From assembly GCA_018714845.1 (NCBI GenBank), contig DVMR01000028.1, positions 1 through 35,360 on the forward strand: a DNA stretch of 35,360 bases. The letters run 5' to 3'. The first letter of the stretch is position 1, and each line of letters starts with the position of its first letter. The position numbers were made by a program, and so were the translations under genes. The DNA is from Candidatus Ventrousia excrementavium (GTDB lineage Bacteria > Bacillota > Clostridia > Oscillospirales > Butyricicoccaceae). This document shows, in pieces, positions 34,233 to 35,360 of this stretch. The notes beneath the pieces were generated by a model. It made no database searches. It was not told the origin of the DNA and saw only the letters and a list, made by a program, of their open reading frames with translations.

Positions 34233-34784
34233 ATGCATATTCTGGTGCTCAACGGAAGCCCCCGTCCGGACGGGAACACCGCGGCCATGGTCAGGGCCTT
34301 TGCCAAAGGCGCTGAAGAAGCGGGAAACGCAGTCACTGTGGTCAATGTATGTCAAAAAAAGATTGCCGGATGCCTGGCCTGTGAGTACTGCCACCAACGC
34401 GGCAGCGGGCACGAGCGGCAGTGCGTCCAGCAGGATGATATGCAGGACGTCTATCCTGTGCTGGACAGCGCGGATATGATTGTCCTGGCGTCTCCGGTCT
34501 ACTATCACAGCTTTTCCGGTCAGCTTCAGTGTGCAATCAACCGAATTTATGCACTGGATAAGCCCAAAGCCCTCAAAAAGGCCGCACTGCTGCTGTCTTC
34601 CGGCAGTGACCATGTGTACAGCGGGGCCATCTATGAATATCAGAACTCTTTTTTAAATTACCTGCATCTCGAGGATATGGGAATTTACACAGCCTACGGC
34701 AGGCAAAACAAATCACCGGAAAAGCTTGACGAACTGTATCAGTTTGGTAAAACCTTAAATCAGGCCTCATTTTCAGAAGTCTAA
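34233..34784 (+). CDS. Flavodoxin-like NAD(P)H-dependent FMN reductase family protein
   Basis: This 183-residue flavoprotein has the flavodoxin fold. GSPRPDGNT at 8-16 is the FMN phosphate loop, and SPVYYHSFSGQLQ (about 87-99) contacts the flavin ring. Between them GCLACEYC and a later cysteine (Cys47, 50, 53 and 64) give the cysteine cluster common in the iron-sulfur-flavoprotein-like and multimeric flavodoxin WrbA-like group. Such enzymes reduce quinones, nitro compounds or FMN, and the substrate here is unknown. The ATG at 34233 has GGAGG 8 bases upstream; an ATG five codons earlier overlaps the Shine-Dalgarno sequence. It is divergent from, and probably controlled by, the LysR gene. Confidence 0.87.
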   Translation: MHILVLNGSPRPDGNTAAMVRAFAKGAEEAGNAVTVVNVCQKKIAGCLACEYCHQRGSGHERQCVQQDDMQDVYPVLDSADMIVLASPVYYHSFSGQLQCAINRIYALDKPKALKKAALLLSSGSDHVYSGAIYEYQNSFLNYLHLEDMGIYTAYGRQNKSPEKLDELYQFGKTLNQASFSEV

Positions 34785-34858
34785 ACCTTTGAAAGACGAT
34801 TTTGAGCACTCCAGCACATTAAAAACACAAGGCCGGAAAAGCATTAAAGTGATGAAAT

Positions 34859-34898
34859 AATCAGGGTGCGGCAGCAAGAATGCTGCCGCACCCTGATT
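34859..34898. terminator. Long perfect hairpin, probable terminator
   Basis: An 18-bp perfect stem (AATCAGGGTGCGGCAGCA and its complement) with an AGAA loop lies between convergent genes. The following T content is modest on both strands (ATTATTT), so the stem is unusually long for its weak U-tract. It may serve both directions. The rest of the 34785-34971 gap shows nothing I recognise. Confidence 0.65.
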
Positions 34899-34971
34899 AT
34901 TTGTCGGCAAAAATGGGCCGCGTTCATCCTGGCCGCCTGCTGGCTCGGCCGGTTTTGCTAATACATCGACT

Positions 34972-35360
34972 TTACAAATCAACTTTTTCAAAGCGTTTTA
35001 CGGAAATCCGATATGCTAATGGAACAAGTACACCATAGCAGACAATCCCGACCATTAAAATCGGCAACTGTGTCAGCAGATGCTCCGGCTGGCAGCTATC
35101 TATCCAAACAAGCGCCGGGATGTAGGAAGTGGCTTCTATCGCTATCATAAGAAAAACCATAGGAATTGCTGCAAGGGTAAATGATTTTCCGACCTTGTAG
35201 CCGCTTTTATAAAATGCCGTGAGAAATACCAAATCGAACACCGCATATAAGATAAATCCAAAACCATACCATGCAACGGTCGCGTCTAAACCTACGGGGT
35301 TATTTGCTATATTCATGGCATTTCGCGAAAGCGTAAAAGGGATAGAGAAAAGCAGTTGAA
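34972..35360 (-). CDS. ABC-2-type permease-like membrane protein (5' end beyond window)
   Basis: The frame stays open to the right edge, so at least 129 C-terminal residues are seen and the N-terminus is missing. Four hydrophobic segments are visible, and the protein ends YRISVKRFEKVDL. This resembles the S-x-K-x-[FY]-E-K tail of ABC-2 type permeases of the clostridial bacteriocin or antibiotic-exporter kind. An ATG at 35316 could start a short protein but lacks a clear ribosome-binding site. The DNA is visibly more AT-rich than the rest of the window, which suggests a different origin. Family assignment is tentative. Confidence 0.6.
   Translation of the reverse strand, partial: QLLFSIPFTLSRNAMNIANNPVGLDATVAWYGFGFILYAVFDLVFLTAFYKSGYKVGKSFTLAAIPMVFLMIAIEATSYIPALVWIDSCQPEHLLTQLPILMVGIVCYGVLVPLAYRISVKRFEKVDL

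Overview
The window is GC-rich, gene-dense chromosomal DNA with a Firmicutes/Clostridia gene set: WalRK with YycH and YycI, a large SRP RNA with an Alu domain upstream of dnaX-ybaB-recR, RuvCAB, GlnRS beside GluRS, LCP and VanY wall proteins, and an SLH protein. A high-GC gut-type member of the Oscillospirales/Ruminococcaceae is the most likely source. This is inferred from gene content and base composition only. Almost all genes lie on the minus strand.

Layout from right to left on the minus strand: (i) 29.97-25.07 kb: SRP RNA, dnaX, ybaB, recR, an SLH/DUF4430 surface protein and a VanY-type peptidase. (ii) 23.84-11.6 kb: one long collinear unit from a good promoter, gltX-glnS-cysteine desulfurase-thiI-cinA-nudF-walR-walK-yycH-yycI. 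It joins tRNA charging, tRNA thiolation, housecleaning and the essential cell-wall two-component system. (iii) 11.5-7.6 kb: murA with its own promoter and terminator, then walJ-rlmH-patB. (iv) 6.07-0 kb: ruvC-ruvA-ruvB-glmM-glmS-(terminator)-udp. Plus-strand genes are a YcxB-like membrane protein and an alpha/beta hydrolase (6.1-7.6 kb), an LCP ligase (24-25 kb) and the right-hand module (30.1-34.8 kb). Cell-wall precursor and wall-homeostasis genes are over-represented: glmM, glmS, murA, walRKHI, walJ, LCP and VanY.

The most interesting region is 30.1-33.0 kb. A methionine ABC transporter pair (metN, metI, no metQ nearby) is preceded by a promoter, a short leader ORF with an ideal Shine-Dalgarno sequence, and a strong intrinsic terminator. 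The 40-residue leader peptide has 8 methionines, 7 of them in residues 8-23, plus three cysteines. This is the layout of ribosome-mediated transcription attenuation sensing Met-tRNA. I see no SAM riboswitch or T-box there. About 0.87 kb upstream a second unit (30.12-30.33 kb) has a near-identical promoter and the same early leader motif but no start codon at the equivalent place, no stop codon before its terminator and no downstream gene. It looks like an orphan paralogue or a free-standing small RNA.

Other regulatory signals: a WalR-box-like repeat upstream of the LCP gene, a 9-bp inverted repeat overlapping the murA promoter, matched divergent promoters between ruvC and the YcxB-like gene, three hairpins between walR and walK, and an A7 run in dnaX from which a +1 shift would fuse DnaX in frame to YbaB. 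The last 390 bases at the right edge are more AT-rich and hold the C-terminal part of an ABC-2-like permease.
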